DNA of 64,000 bases from the NCBI RefSeq assembly GCF_023913735.1, contig NZ_JAMXBH010000007.1, forward strand, positions 1 through 64,000, given 5' to 3'. The first letter of the stretch is position 1, and each line of letters starts with the position of its first letter. This DNA is from Pseudarthrobacter raffinosi. GTDB lineage: Bacteria > Actinomycetota > Actinomycetes > Actinomycetales > Micrococcaceae. A model generated the notes under the pieces. It was given only the letters and a program-made list of their open reading frames with translations. It was not told the origin of the DNA and did no database searches. Made by a program: the position numbers and the translations under genes. Of this stretch, positions 27,506-36,573 are shown in pieces.

Positions 27506-28795
27506 ATGACACAGGCGGGACGCCAGGGTTCACCACGTAACAGTTCGGGACGCAACAGTTCAGAACGCAATGCCGGACAGGGCGGCGCCAGCCGCAATCC
27601 AGCGGCCAGCCGTAATCCGGCGCAGGGCGGCGCAAGCCGGAACCCTGCTCAGGGCGGCAGCGGCCGCCCCAGCGCGGCGGGCGGCGGATTCCGCGCCGGC
27701 GCCGGCAAGCGCAACGCCGGATTCGGCGGCGGCGACCGGCCGTACAAGGCCCCGAGGCCGCGCGAAGAGCCATTCGTGGATCCCGGCGACGCCCCGGCGT
27801 CGCCACCGGCCGGGCGCGGTGCCTCCGACCGGAAGCCAGCCGCCAGCCCATCGGCGCGCAAGCCGGCTGCCCGCAAACCGGGCGCCAGCAAGGCTCCCGG
27901 CACCCCCGGCGCGCTCAAGCCCAAGCCGCGCACCGGCAGGCCCGGGGCGGCGGCGTCACGCGCCTTCGGCAGCGAACGGTTTGGCCAGAACCTTGGCCCC
28001 GTGCGGAAGCCTGCCCGCAAGCGTGGACCCCGCGGTGACGTTCCGCAGTCGGAAATGCACGACGCCGACGGCACGCGCCTGCAGAAAGTCATGGCCCAGG
28101 CCGGCGTGGCTTCGCGCCGCGTCTGCGAAGAGATGATCTCCGAAGGCCGGGTAGAAGTTGACGGCCAGGTTGTCACTGAGCTTGGTGTCCGCGTGGACCC
28201 CAAGACAGCAGTCATCCACGTTGATGGCCTGCGCATCCAGCTGGATGAAAACCTCGTGTACATGGTCTTCAACAAGCCCAAGGGCGTGGTGTCCACCATG
28301 GAGGACCCCGATGGCCGTCCTTGCATCAGCGATTTTGTGCGGAAGACCCACCAGGGCGAACGCCTGTTCCACGTGGGCCGGCTGGACGTCGCCACCGAAG
28401 GTCTGCTGCTGCTGACGAACGACGGCGAACTGGCCAACCGGCTGACCCACCCGTCCTACGAGGTCCCCAAGACCTACCTGGTCCAGGTCCGCGGCCCGTT
28501 CCCGCAGGGAGTTGGCGCGCAGCTCCGGGAAGGTGTGGAACTCGAGGATGGCTTTGCCTCCGTTGACTCCTTCAAGCTGGTGGACTCCACTCCGGGCCAC
28601 GTGCTGATCGAAGTGGTCCTGCACTCGGGCAAGAACCGGATTGTCCGTCGCCTGTTCGACGCCGTCGGGTTCCCGGTCCTGCGGCTGGTGCGCGTCAAGG
28701 TGGGTCCCATTGGGCTGGGCGACCAGCGCCAGGGCAGCATCCGCAACCTTGGCAAGCAGGAAGTCGGCCACCTGCTGGCATCCGTAGGACTCTGA
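27506..28795 (+). CDS. rluB: Pseudouridine synthase RluB/RsuA family with long disordered N-terminus
   Basis: 429 residues. The first 185 are low complexity (Arg, Ala, Ser, Pro, Gly, Asn) with repeats such as ASRNPAQGG and ARKPAARKPGASK. An S4 domain follows (DGTRLQKVMAQAGVASRRVCEEMI, about 187-250). The catalytic domain has HVGRLDVATEGLLLLTNDG, whose Asp is the nucleophile, and SGKNRIVRRLFDAVGFPV. Family members isomerise U2605 of 23S rRNA (RluB) or U516 of 16S rRNA (RsuA); position after scpB (as Rv1711) supports the RluB group. ATG 27506 has AAGGAC upstream. The basic tail is far longer than in the E. coli proteins and may aid rRNA binding. Confidence 0.9.
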   Translation: MTQAGRQGSPRNSSGRNSSERNAGQGGASRNPAASRNPAQGGASRNPAQGGSGRPSAAGGGFRAGAGKRNAGFGGGDRPYKAPRPREEPFVDPGDAPASPPAGRGASDRKPAASPSARKPAARKPGASKAPGTPGALKPKPRTGRPGAAASRAFGSERFGQNLGPVRKPARKRGPRGDVPQSEMHDADGTRLQKVMAQAGVASRRVCEEMISEGRVEVDGQVVTELGVRVDPKTAVIHVDGLRIQLDENLVYMVFNKPKGVVSTMEDPDGRPCISDFVRKTHQGERLFHVGRLDVATEGLLLLTNDGELANRLTHPSYEVPKTYLVQVRGPFPQGVGAQLREGVELEDGFASVDSFKLVDSTPGHVLIEVVLHSGKNRIVRRLFDAVGFPVLRLVRVKVGPIGLGDQRQGSIRNLGKQEVGHLLASVGL

Positions 28796-28798
28796 GGC

Positions 28799-29908
28799 AT
28801 GTCCGCATTTCGCTCCCACGGGCGGGGGCACCTCAATGGGCCGGTCGTGGTGATTGGCACCGGCCTGCTCGGTGCCAGCATCGGGCTGGGCCTGCGTGGG
28901 CGCGGCGTGCCCGTGTTCCTGTCTGACCCGTCGCCGACCAACCAGGCGGTGGCCGTCGACATCGGTGCCGGCCAGCCCCTGGGCCAGCTCGGGGACGAGG
29001 CACCCGAGTTGGTGGTGGTGGCAGCACCGCCGGACGTGACCGCCGACGTCGTGGCCCGTGCGCTTGCCGACTACCCGGATTCCATGGTGGTTGACATCGC
29101 CAGCGTCAAGGCCGCCATCCTGGCGGAGTTGGGCGGCCGCGGCGCGGACCTCGCCCGCTATGTGGGGACGCATCCGATGGCAGGGCGCGAAAAGTCCGGG
29201 CCGGTTGCGGCCCGCGGCGAGCTCTTCACGTCCATGCCGTGGGTGGTTTGTCCGGGCCCGGAGTCATCCGCGGCTGCCGTGCAGACTGCGCGTTCCCTGG
29301 CCACGGACCTGGGAGCTGTGGTTTCCCAGTTCACTCCCGACGAACACGACGAAGCCGTGGCCTTGGTATCGCACCTGCCCCAGATCATGTCCTCCCTGCT
29401 GGCCAGCCGGCTGCAGGGGACGCCCCTTCACGCGCTGTCCCTCGCCGGCAACGGCCTGCGGGACGTCACGCGGATCGCCGCCAGCGATCCCACGCTGTGG
29501 GTCCAGATCCTGGGCGGCAACGCGGGGAAGGTCGTGGAGATCCTTTACGGAGTCCGCGAGGACCTGAACCGGCTCATCGGCACGCTCGAGGAACCGCTTG
29601 CGCCGGGCGCCAGGCTTGACCTGGCCCAGCTGATCAGCGAAGGCAATGCCGGGCAGGCCCGTATTCCGGGCAAGCACGGTGGCCCGCCGCAGGCCTACTC
29701 CTGGCTGACGGTCCTCGTGGATGACCGGCCGGGACAGATCGCGCAGCTCCTCACCGAAATCGGTGAGATCGGCGTGAACGTGGAGGACCTTCGGCTGGAC
29801 CATTCCTCGGGCCAGAACGTGGGCATGGTGGAACTGTCCGTGCTGCCGAACAAGCATGACCATCTGATCGAAGCACTCAACGACCGCGGATGGCGGGTAT
29901 TGCAGTAA
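28799..29908 (+). CDS. tyrA: Prephenate dehydrogenase
   Basis: 369 residues. A Rossmann motif VIGTGLLGASIGLGLRGRG (about 18-36) binds NAD. The all-helical dimerisation domain carries the catalytic His region GTHPMAGREKSG. An ACT domain at the C-terminus (WLTVLVDDRPGQIAQLL, about 300-369) is expected to bind tyrosine for feedback control. It oxidatively decarboxylates prephenate to 4-hydroxyphenylpyruvate for tyrosine synthesis. It starts three bases after the rluB stop. The insertion of tyrA between rluB and cmk differs from the mycobacterial order. Confidence 0.92.
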   Translation: MSAFRSHGRGHLNGPVVVIGTGLLGASIGLGLRGRGVPVFLSDPSPTNQAVAVDIGAGQPLGQLGDEAPELVVVAAPPDVTADVVARALADYPDSMVVDIASVKAAILAELGGRGADLARYVGTHPMAGREKSGPVAARGELFTSMPWVVCPGPESSAAAVQTARSLATDLGAVVSQFTPDEHDEAVALVSHLPQIMSSLLASRLQGTPLHALSLAGNGLRDVTRIAASDPTLWVQILGGNAGKVVEILYGVREDLNRLIGTLEEPLAPGARLDLAQLISEGNAGQARIPGKHGGPPQAYSWLTVLVDDRPGQIAQLLTEIGEIGVNVEDLRLDHSSGQNVGMVELSVLPNKHDHLIEALNDRGWRVLQ

Positions 29909-30621
29909 TGACACAAGAACTTCTTGACACCCTTCCGGCCTTGCGCGTCGGCAGGCCCCTGGTGGTTGCCATCGACGGGCCGTCAGGCTCCGGCAAGTCC
30001 AGCGTGAGCAAGGAAGTGGCCCGCCGGCTGCACCTTGCCTACCTGGACACCGGCGCCATGTACCGGGCCCTGACATGGTTCTGCGTCACCAGCGGAATTG
30101 ACCTCAGTGACGCCGCCGCCGTGGAGCAGGCGTCCCGGGACCTGGTCCTGGAACTGAGCACCACGCCGCGGGAGGAATACGTCCGCGTGAACGGCGCCGA
30201 CGTCACGGACGCCATCCGTGAACCGGCAATTTCGTCGGCGGTCAGTGCGGTGGCCACCACCCTGGGTGCCCGGACCGAACTGATCCGCCGGCAGCGTGAG
30301 CTCATTGAAAAGCACCACCGCCGCATCGTGGTGGAGGGCCGGGACATCACGACCGTCGTGGCCCCGGGCGCGGAAGTCCGCATGCTACTGACCGCCAGTG
30401 AGGAGGCCCGGCTTCGCCGCCGCGGCATCCAGCTGGGCGGCACGCAGAATGCGGAGCAGCTCGCCGCCCAGGTCACCCACCGTGACGCCAAGGATTCCAC
30501 GGTGGTGAACTTCACCCAGGCTGCCGACGGTGTTGTCACCCTCGATTCTTCCGATCTGGACTTCGCCGAGACCGTGGACGCGGCGCTCGTGATCGTCACG
30601 AAGGTGCTTAACCGTGACTGA
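29908..30621 (+). CDS. cmk: Cytidylate kinase
   Basis: 237 residues. The P-loop is AIDGPSGSGKSSVSKE (about 22-37), with YLDTGAMYRAL, the CMP-binding DITTVVAPGAEVR and the LID region ARLRRRGIQLG. It phosphorylates CMP and dCMP to the diphosphates. The ATG at 29908 overlaps the tyrA stop by one base (TAATG); an in-frame ATG at 29890 within tyrA is possible but lacks support. It overlaps plsC by eight bases downstream. Confidence 0.93.
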   Translation: MTQELLDTLPALRVGRPLVVAIDGPSGSGKSSVSKEVARRLHLAYLDTGAMYRALTWFCVTSGIDLSDAAAVEQASRDLVLELSTTPREEYVRVNGADVTDAIREPAISSAVSAVATTLGARTELIRRQRELIEKHHRRIVVEGRDITTVVAPGAEVRMLLTASEEARLRRRGIQLGGTQNAEQLAAQVTHRDAKDSTVVNFTQAADGVVTLDSSDLDFAETVDAALVIVTKVLNRD

Positions 30622-31333
30622 CCGCGGCGTGCGGCTTCCCTCCGGCCTGACTATGACCTGGAGCCGGCCCGTCGGCTGGCTCCTGGACCACGTGGTGTAC
30701 CGGACGTCCGTCACTGGCCGGGACAACGTGCCTACAGGCGGGCCGGTGATTTTTGCCGGCAACCACATCAGTTTCCTGGACGGGCCGGTGATGTTCGGCG
30801 CGTCGCCGCGTCCCATGCACATCCTGGTCAAGAAGGAGATGTTCAAGGGCTTGCTGGGTCGGGTCCTTCGGGCCTCCGGCCAGTTGCCGGTTGACCGCTC
30901 CGGGGACCGGGCTGCGCTGCTGCTGGGCAAGAACATGCTCGACGCCGGCCGCTGCATCGGGATTCTTCCGGAAGGAACTCGGGGGAGCGGCCAGGCAACA
31001 GACATCAACAACGGGGTGTCCTGGCTGGCGCTGAACTCGGGGGCCCCCGTGGTTCCCGTGGCGATCCTCGGCACCCGGACGGGCAGCGAACACCTCGACA
31101 CAGTACCCAGGCCAGGGCGGCGGTTCCACGTCAGCTTCGGCAACGCACTGACCCTCAGCCGCAACCCCGGCGAAACGGGCCGTGCTTCAATGGACAGGGC
31201 GGGAATGGAAATCCGCGCTGCGCTTGCGGGGCACGTCCAGGAGACCATCCAACACAGTGGGCAGCCTTTGCCCCACGCGGATTTCCGCACGAACTTCACA
31301 GCAGTAGCCGGGACGCCGGCAGATGACCACTAA
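30614..31333 (+). CDS. plsC: 1-acyl-glycerol-3-phosphate acyltransferase (PlsC family)
   Basis: 239 residues. The acyltransferase blocks are [10 protein letters not shown] (H-x4-D), [27 protein letters not shown] and VVPVAILGT. It transfers an acyl chain to lysophosphatidate or a related lysophospholipid at the membrane. It starts with GTG inside the last codons of cmk (8-base overlap) and its stop falls just before der. Whether its acceptor is lysophosphatidate is not provable from sequence; a second homologue lies at 48071. Confidence 0.88.
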   Translation: MTDRGVRLPSGLTMTWSRPVGWLLDHVVYRTSVTGRDNVPTGGPVIFAGNHISFLDGPVMFGASPRPMHILVKKEMFKGLLGRVLRASGQLPVDRSGDRAALLLGKNMLDAGRCIGILPEGTRGSGQATDINNGVSWLALNSGAPVVPVAILGTRTGSEHLDTVPRPGRRFHVSFGNALTLSRNPGETGRASMDRAGMEIRAALAGHVQETIQHSGQPLPHADFRTNFTAVAGTPADDH

Positions 31334-31343
31334 GGAAAGTGCA

Positions 31344-32894
31344 ATGAGCGATACGACTCAAACCTCCAGCCACTCCGGCGCCGGCGAAGATGAATACACG
31401 CCCACCGGCACGGACCAGGTGGCCGAGCGGCTGGCCGCCATCGACGACGACGAAGCGGAGATGCGTGCCGCGTCGCTCCGCGCCGGCTTGGACGACTACG
31501 AGCTCGACGAGGAAGACGCCGCCCTGCTCAGCGGGAACTACGACGACGAGGACTTCGACGGTCCGGTCAAGCTCGATCCCGTGCTTGCCATCATCGGCCG
31601 TCCCAACGTGGGCAAATCCACTCTGGTGAACCGTATCCTGGGCCGCCGCGAAGCCGTGGTTGAGGATACTCCCGGCGTGACGCGGGACCGCGTGATGTAC
31701 TCGGCACACTGGAACGGGCGCAACTTCACTTTGGTGGACACCGGCGGCTGGGAGCACGATGCGCGCGGCATCCACGCCCGGGTGGCCGAACAGGCGGAAA
31801 TGGCCGTGGAAATGGCCGACGCCGTGCTCTTCGTCGTCGACTCCGCGGTGGGCGCCACCGCAACGGACGAGGGCGTTATGAAGATGCTCCGCCGCAGCAA
31901 GAAGCCGGTCATCATGGTGGCCAACAAGGTGGACGACTTCGCCCAGGAAGCGGACTCCGCCACCCTGTGGGGCCTCGGCTTCGGCGAGCCATACCCCGTC
32001 TCGGCCCTGCACGGACGCGGCGTGGCCGACCTCCTGGACCACGTGATGGACACCCTGCCGGAGTTCTCCACCATTGAGGGCCTGGAACGCTCGGGCGGAC
32101 CCCGCCGCATCGCACTGATCGGCCGCCCGAACGTGGGCAAGTCATCACTGCTGAACAAGCTGGCAGGGTCCGAACGTGTCGTCGTGGACAACACCGCCGG
32201 CACCACGCGTGATCCGGTGGATGAGTTCATTGAACTCGGCGACCGCACGTGGCGCTTTGTGGACACGGCAGGCATCCGCCGCCGCCAGCACATGGCGCAG
32301 GGCGCCGACTACTACGCCTCCCTCCGTACGCAGGCGGCGCTCGAAAAGGCGGAGGTCGCCGTCGTGCTTCTCGCGGTGGATGAGGTCCTCAGCGAGCAGG
32401 ACGTCCGCATCCTGCAGCTCGCCATCGAGTCGGGCCGCGCCCTGGTGCTGGCCTTCAACAAGTGGGATCTGCTCGACGACGAACGCCGCACCTACCTGGA
32501 GCGCGAAATCGAGCAGGACCTGGCCCACGTGGCCTGGGCGCCCCGGGTCAACATCTCCGCCCTGACGGGCTGGCACAAGGACCGCCTGGTTCCCGCCCTG
32601 GACCTGGCCCTGGAGAACTGGGACAGGCGCATTCCCACCGGCAAGCTCAATGCCTTCCTCGGCGAGCTTGTGGCGGCGCACCCGCACCCGGTCCGCGGCG
32701 GAAAGCAACCGCGCATCCTGTACGGCACGCAGGCGTCCAGCCGGCCGCCGAAGTTTGTGCTGTTCACCACCGGATTCCTGGACCCGGGCTACCGCCGCTT
32801 CATCACACGCAGGCTCCGCGAAACGTTCGGTTTCGAGGGCACGCCCATCGAGGTCAACATGCGCGTCCGCGAAAAGCGCGGCAAGAAGCGTTAA
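31344..32894 (+). CDS. der: Ribosome biogenesis GTPase Der (EngA)
   Basis: 516 residues with two tandem G domains and a C-terminal KH-like domain. G domain 1 has [32 protein letters not shown] and ANKVD. G domain 2 has [36 protein letters not shown] and FNKWDLL. The end, RKKR-like with [18 protein letters not shown], is the rRNA-binding KH-type region. An acidic disordered extension of about 75 residues precedes the first G domain. The ATG at 31344 follows TAAGGAAAG; an ATG at 31323 within plsC is less likely. The order cmk-der is conserved with Rv1712-Rv1713. Confidence 0.95.
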   Translation: MSDTTQTSSHSGAGEDEYTPTGTDQVAERLAAIDDDEAEMRAASLRAGLDDYELDEEDAALLSGNYDDEDFDGPVKLDPVLAIIGRPNVGKSTLVNRILGRREAVVEDTPGVTRDRVMYSAHWNGRNFTLVDTGGWEHDARGIHARVAEQAEMAVEMADAVLFVVDSAVGATATDEGVMKMLRRSKKPVIMVANKVDDFAQEADSATLWGLGFGEPYPVSALHGRGVADLLDHVMDTLPEFSTIEGLERSGGPRRIALIGRPNVGKSSLLNKLAGSERVVVDNTAGTTRDPVDEFIELGDRTWRFVDTAGIRRRQHMAQGADYYASLRTQAALEKAEVAVVLLAVDEVLSEQDVRILQLAIESGRALVLAFNKWDLLDDERRTYLEREIEQDLAHVAWAPRVNISALTGWHKDRLVPALDLALENWDRRIPTGKLNAFLGELVAAHPHPVRGGKQPRILYGTQASSRPPKFVLFTTGFLDPGYRRFITRRLRETFGFEGTPIEVNMRVREKRGKKR

Positions 32895-33041
32895 TTAGGA
32901 CACACCGGGGGCGTGCAGGCGGCAAAGTGTCACTTGCACCCTCCGGAATCGTGTAAGCTTTTCAAGGTGGTTCGGCCGGACTGCTGAGTTGAAATCCTGG
33001 CTAGCATCGGGAGTAAACGCAGCGGAGAACGGCGGAACTAA

Positions 33042-33118
<77 letters not shown>

Positions 33119-33120
33119 AA

Positions 33121-33164
33121 ACAGAAGCGTCCCGGAGAATTGTCTCCGGGACGCTTCTGTTTTT
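33121..33164. terminator. Strong terminator after tRNA-Pro
   Basis: Perfect 18-bp stem (ACAGAAGCGTCCCGGAGA and its complement) with loop ATTG, followed by TTTT and preceded by AAA on the other side. It therefore can stop both the tRNA transcript and the convergent glycosylase gene whose stop is at 33198. Confidence 0.92.
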
Positions 33165-33197
33165 GTGCCGTCCTTTTCGGATGTTTCGCGGCCTGGC

Positions 33198-34067
33198 TTA
33201 TTTCAGGAACTTCGACGTCCTGCGGTCCGCCAGAATCTTTCCCTTGCTCTGACACGTGGGACAGTACTGCAGGGAAGTATCCGCGAAAGACACCTCCCGG
33301 ACTGTGTCACCACACACCGGGCAAGCCTCGCCGGTGCGTGCATGGACCCGCATGTGGCTGCGTTTGACGTCCTTGAGCTCGCTGGGCGGCTTGCCCTCGG
33401 CTTCGGCCAGGGCTGTTCCGAGCACGCTGTGGATGGCGTCATAAAGCACCTGCACCGTGCCACGGTCCAAGGACTTGGCGGTGGCAAAGGGGGAGATCCT
33501 CGCAGCATGCAGGATCTCGTCGCTGTAGGCGTTCCCGATCCCCGCGATCACGCTCTGGCTCCGCAGGACGCCCTTGATCTGCTGGGAAGTGGAGCCGAGA
33601 ATTTCCGCCAGCATGTCGGCGTCGAACGCTGCGCTGAACGGGTCCGGCCCGAGCGCCGCGACGCCCGGCACATCCTGGGGGTCGCGCACCACGTACACGG
33701 CAAGGCTCTTTTTGGTCCCCGCCTCGGTGAGATCCATGCCATGGGCACCGTCCGGCCCGGTGAACGCCAGCCGGGCGGCGATGTGGCCTTTTCCCATCCG
33801 GAGCTGGGTGTCTGTGGGCGAGTCCGTGAAGCGGACCCAGCCCGCCCGGGCGAGGTGGAAGACAAACGACGGCCCGTCGGTGTCAATGCTGACAAACTTT
33901 CCAAACCGCCGCACGCCGGCGACCGTGCAGTTCTCCAGCGCTGTGAACGGCGGATCCGCTGTCTTCAGCACGGCAAAGGAAACGATCTGGACCTTCCGCA
34001 CCACCGCTCCGCGCAGGTGCTCGTCCAGGAAACCGGCCAGGCCTGCAACCTCGGGAAGCTCCGGCAT
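33198..34067 (-). CDS. Fpg/Nei-family DNA glycosylase
   Basis: 289 residues. The N-terminus MPELPEVAG supplies the catalytic Pro1 and Glu2 after Met removal. The helix-two-turn-helix region is SVIAGIGNAYSDEILHAARISP, and a C-terminal zinc finger has CPVC and CPTC pairs. The fold removes oxidised bases with beta/delta elimination. The zinc-finger Arg found in E. coli Fpg appears as Thr (DTSLQYCPTC), and GTKKSLAVYVV replaces common Fpg sequence, placing it in an actinobacterial Nei-like branch whose lesion preference may differ from MutM. It is convergent with der/tRNA and followed by a shared terminator. Confidence 0.85.
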   Translation of the reverse strand: MPELPEVAGLAGFLDEHLRGAVVRKVQIVSFAVLKTADPPFTALENCTVAGVRRFGKFVSIDTDGPSFVFHLARAGWVRFTDSPTDTQLRMGKGHIAARLAFTGPDGAHGMDLTEAGTKKSLAVYVVRDPQDVPGVAALGPDPFSAAFDADMLAEILGSTSQQIKGVLRSQSVIAGIGNAYSDEILHAARISPFATAKSLDRGTVQVLYDAIHSVLGTALAEAEGKPPSELKDVKRSHMRVHARTGEACPVCGDTVREVSFADTSLQYCPTCQSKGKILADRRTSKFLK

Positions 34068-34070
34068 GGT

Positions 34071-34718
34071 TTACCTGTGGTCAGCCTGGCTGTCGGGTGC
34101 GGCCGGCGCCTCAGGAACAGCTGACGCCTCGGGACCGGGTGAGCTGGCGGCGGAGTCCTTGGCTGCCTTCGCAGCCAGGGAACGCTCGGCACCTGCCTTC
34201 TTGAGCACCTTCATCTTTTTGCCGCGCTGCCGCCAGACCCTCCACAGGATCAGGCCAACCACAAAGATCACGGCGGCGGCGATGGCTGAGATCTGTGTCC
34301 ACAGCGGGAACCAGGTTGCCTCTGTGCCAAGGATCCGCTGTCCGTTGTGGGCGGCCTGCGAGCTGCCGAACATGATCCCGGCGGTCAGCAGATTCGGGGA
34401 CGCGAGAGCCGCAGCTGCGACGAGGATGGTCAGCTTCCAGGGCCAGCTTACGGATTTGCGTGTGGCCTGCCAGGCCACCAGGAGGGGGACGAACGTGAAA
34501 ACAAACCCGTAAAACATCCCCACCAGGATGCCCGCCCCGAGATTGCCCTGGACCTGGTTGCGGATAACATTCGCCCACCAGACCGGGAGGATGGCCGCTA
34601 AGGCAAAGTAAGCGATTGTGAGGACCACCAACGCCACCGCAACGAGGATGATCCGTGCAGCCCAGTTCGCCTTTTTCGCGGGCGATTCTTGTGCATGTGA
34701 TCTCATGAGTCTCATCAT
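34071..34718 (-). CDS. Hypothetical four-helix membrane protein
   Basis: 215 residues. Four hydrophobic segments are predicted from sequence: IILVAVALVVLTIAYFALAA, GILVGMFYGFVFTFVPLLV, a segment near LTILVAAAALASPNLL, and ISAIAAAVIFVVGLILW. A charged, Ala/Pro/Ser-rich cytoplasmic tail follows (KKMKVLKKAG...PEAPAAPDS). GAGGAGG sits eight bases before ATG 34718, favouring it over the upstream start at 34835. It is three bases before the glycosylase gene, so the two are probably co-transcribed, and it is divergent from gcvH. No family is recognised. Confidence 0.75.
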   Translation of the reverse strand: MMRLMRSHAQESPAKKANWAARIILVAVALVVLTIAYFALAAILPVWWANVIRNQVQGNLGAGILVGMFYGFVFTFVPLLVAWQATRKSVSWPWKLTILVAAAALASPNLLTAGIMFGSSQAAHNGQRILGTEATWFPLWTQISAIAAAVIFVVGLILWRVWRQRGKKMKVLKKAGAERSLAAKAAKDSAASSPGPEASAVPEAPAAPDSQADHR

Positions 34719-34824
34719 GTCAGAATCCTCCTCGAACGCCCGTGGAGTTGTGCCTATACTTTCAGCGGCGGCTTGTTTTCCAGGCCCCGTTGACATTGGT
34801 GATTGACCCGATGAAAGGCCCCTG

Positions 34825-35217
34825 ATGAGCAACATTCCCGAAGACCTGTCCTACACCGCCGAGCACGAGTGGGTATCCGCACCGAGCGCCGACGGCGTGG
34901 TCCGGGTGGGCATCACCGACTTCGCGCAGGACGCACTCGGAGATGTTGTCTATGCCCAGATGCCGGAAGCCGGCACCAAAGTCACCGCAAACGAAGTCGT
35001 GGGCGAGGTCGAATCCACCAAGAGTGTCAGTGACATCTATGCTCCGGTCAGCGGCGAAGTCGTGTCACGCAACGAATCCCTCGATACCGATTCGGCGTTG
35101 ATCAACTCCGATCCGTACGGCGACGGCTGGCTGATCGAGATCCGGCTGGCAGAAGCGGACGCTGTGGAATCGTTGCTCAGTGCATCCGAGTACGAACAGC
35201 AGGTAGGCTTAAGCTAA
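34825..35217 (+). CDS. gcvH: Glycine cleavage system H protein
   Basis: 130 residues. The lipoyl domain has the modified Lys in GEVESTKSVSDIYAPVSGEV (near residue 66) and the usual HEWV start (YTAEHEWVSAPS). GcvH shuttles the aminomethyl group between the P, T and L proteins of glycine cleavage; those partners are not in this window. GAAAGG lies six bases before the ATG. It is followed by garA, ftsR, a bifunctional nuclease gene and mcdR, the order of Rv1826-Rv1830. No glycine riboswitch is visible; the leader is short. Confidence 0.95.
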   Translation: MSNIPEDLSYTAEHEWVSAPSADGVVRVGITDFAQDALGDVVYAQMPEAGTKVTANEVVGEVESTKSVSDIYAPVSGEVVSRNESLDTDSALINSDPYGDGWLIEIRLAEADAVESLLSASEYEQQVGLS

Positions 35218-35356
35218 CGGGTTCATCCAGTCCGGCCAACGGGCGTCTTCGCACGTCAGTGGCCGGATCGGGGCCCGGCATCGGATCCGCGAGGCGGATC
35301 CGTCAGGGCAAAAGTTGATTGCAGGCGTGAGAGCTGCAACGAAAGAGGAGGAATCC

Positions 35357-35833
35357 ATGGTTGGCCACGAACAGGACCCTGCCGAAGGCGAGCACGGCAC
35401 AGGTGCGGCCAGGGCTTCGGAGACCACCTCGATCCATCTCACCCCCGTCTCCGACGAACCCACCATCGCCCCCAAGCTGTCCACGGACGAGCGTTCATCC
35501 GTGGAGGCGCTGCCGGCCGGTTCCGCGCTCCTGGTGGCCCACAGCGGCCCGAACGCGGGTGCCCGCTTCCTGCTTGACACCGACACCACCACGGCCGGCC
35601 GTCATCCTGATGCCGACATCTTCCTGGATGACGTCACCGTCTCGCGGCGCCACGTCGAGTTCCGCCGCACTGCGCGGAGCTTTGAAGTGGTGGATACCGG
35701 CAGCCTCAACGGCACGTACGTCAACCACGACCGCGTGGACAGTGTTGAGCTAAAGTCCGGGAACGAAGTCCAGATCGGCAAGTTCCGACTCACCTTCTAC
35801 CTGAGCCCTGCCCGCGCAGCAGGCCGCGCCTGA
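35357..35833 (+). CDS. garA: FHA-domain metabolic regulator GarA/OdhI
   Basis: 158 residues. The N-terminal tail contains ETTS (near residues 21-24), the site phosphorylated by PknB/PknG-type kinases in GarA and OdhI. The FHA domain (about 60-140) has GRHPDADIFLDD, SRRHVEFRR and GSLNGTYVNHDRV, the phosphothreonine-binding loops. Unphosphorylated GarA inhibits 2-oxoglutarate dehydrogenase and glutamate dehydrogenase; phosphorylation makes the protein bind itself and release the enzymes. GAGGAGG before ATG 35357 fixes the start. Gene order matches gcvH-garA in mycobacteria (Rv1826-Rv1827). Confidence 0.93.
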   Translation: MVGHEQDPAEGEHGTGAARASETTSIHLTPVSDEPTIAPKLSTDERSSVEALPAGSALLVAHSGPNAGARFLLDTDTTTAGRHPDADIFLDDVTVSRRHVEFRRTARSFEVVDTGSLNGTYVNHDRVDSVELKSGNEVQIGKFRLTFYLSPARAAGRA

Positions 35834-35850
35834 TCCCGGGACACTTGCCT

Positions 35851-36573
35851 GTGGCAATGGCACAACCGGAACGCCGGGGGCCCCAAGTTTTGAACATCGG
35901 GGAAGTCCTCGCGCAACTCAGCGGCGACTTTCCGGGTATGACCGCGTCGAAAATCAGGTTCCTTGAGGAAAAGGGACTGATTAATCCGCGCCGTACTCCG
36001 GCCGGATACCGGCAGTACTCGGACAGTGACGTCGAACGTCTTCGTTTTGTGCTGGCGCTGCAGCGGGACCAGTATCTTCCACTGAAAGTCATTAAGGACT
36101 ACCTTGATGCGATCGACAGGGGAGAGCGGCCCGAGAACCTGCCACCCGGCGTCGTGGTTTCGCCGCGGATCGTTTCGGATGAATTGGCCGTGGAGCTTCA
36201 GAACCGCGGCCGGAAATTCAGTGAGGAACAGCTGCGGACCGAGTCCGGCGCCAGTATTCCGTTACTCCAATCGCTGCTGAGCTTCGGGCTGATCAGCCAC
36301 AGCAACGGCAAGTTCGACGAGCACGCCCTCCAAGTGGCCCGTGCCTGCGTGCAACTGGAGAGCCACGGCCTTGAGCCGCGCCACCTGCGGCCGTTCCAGG
36401 CCGCCGCGGAACGTGAATTCGGACTCGTGGAGCGCGCAGTTGCGCCGCTCGCGTCCAGGCGCGATTCCGCGTCACAGGCGCGGGCTGCTGAAGCGGCCCG
36501 CGAAATCAGCGACCTCTGCCTTGTCCTGCACCGGGCACTGGTCCAGGACCGTATCTCACGTATGGACATCTGA
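35851..36573 (+). CDS. ftsR: MerR-family regulator, FtsR type
   Basis: 240 residues, homologous in position and sequence type to Rv1828 and C. glutamicum FtsR, which activates ftsZ. The winged helix begins VLNIGEVLAQLSGDFPGMTASKIRFLEEKGLINPRRTPAGYRQYSDSDVERL (residues about 14-65, quoted as one region), with an atypical longer first helix compared with classic MerR. The C-terminal half is helical and likely dimerises. The start is uncertain among TTG 35845, GTG 35851 and ATG 35857; GTG has the best spacing from GGGA. Its stop overlaps the next ATG (TGATG). Confidence 0.85.
   Translation: MAMAQPERRGPQVLNIGEVLAQLSGDFPGMTASKIRFLEEKGLINPRRTPAGYRQYSDSDVERLRFVLALQRDQYLPLKVIKDYLDAIDRGERPENLPPGVVVSPRIVSDELAVELQNRGRKFSEEQLRTESGASIPLLQSLLSFGLISHSNGKFDEHALQVARACVQLESHGLEPRHLRPFQAAAEREFGLVERAVAPLASRRDSASQARAAEAAREISDLCLVLHRALVQDRISRMDI

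Noticed and set aside
32934..32959. Promoter TTGCAC...TAAGCT before tRNA-Pro
   Set aside because: Spacing is only 14 bases; too weak to report as a feature, although some promoter must lie between der and the tRNA or the tRNA is read from der.
34719..34824. Glycine riboswitch before gcvH
   Set aside because: The available leader is about 100 bases and overlaps the divergent gene's control region; no tandem aptamer core is visible.
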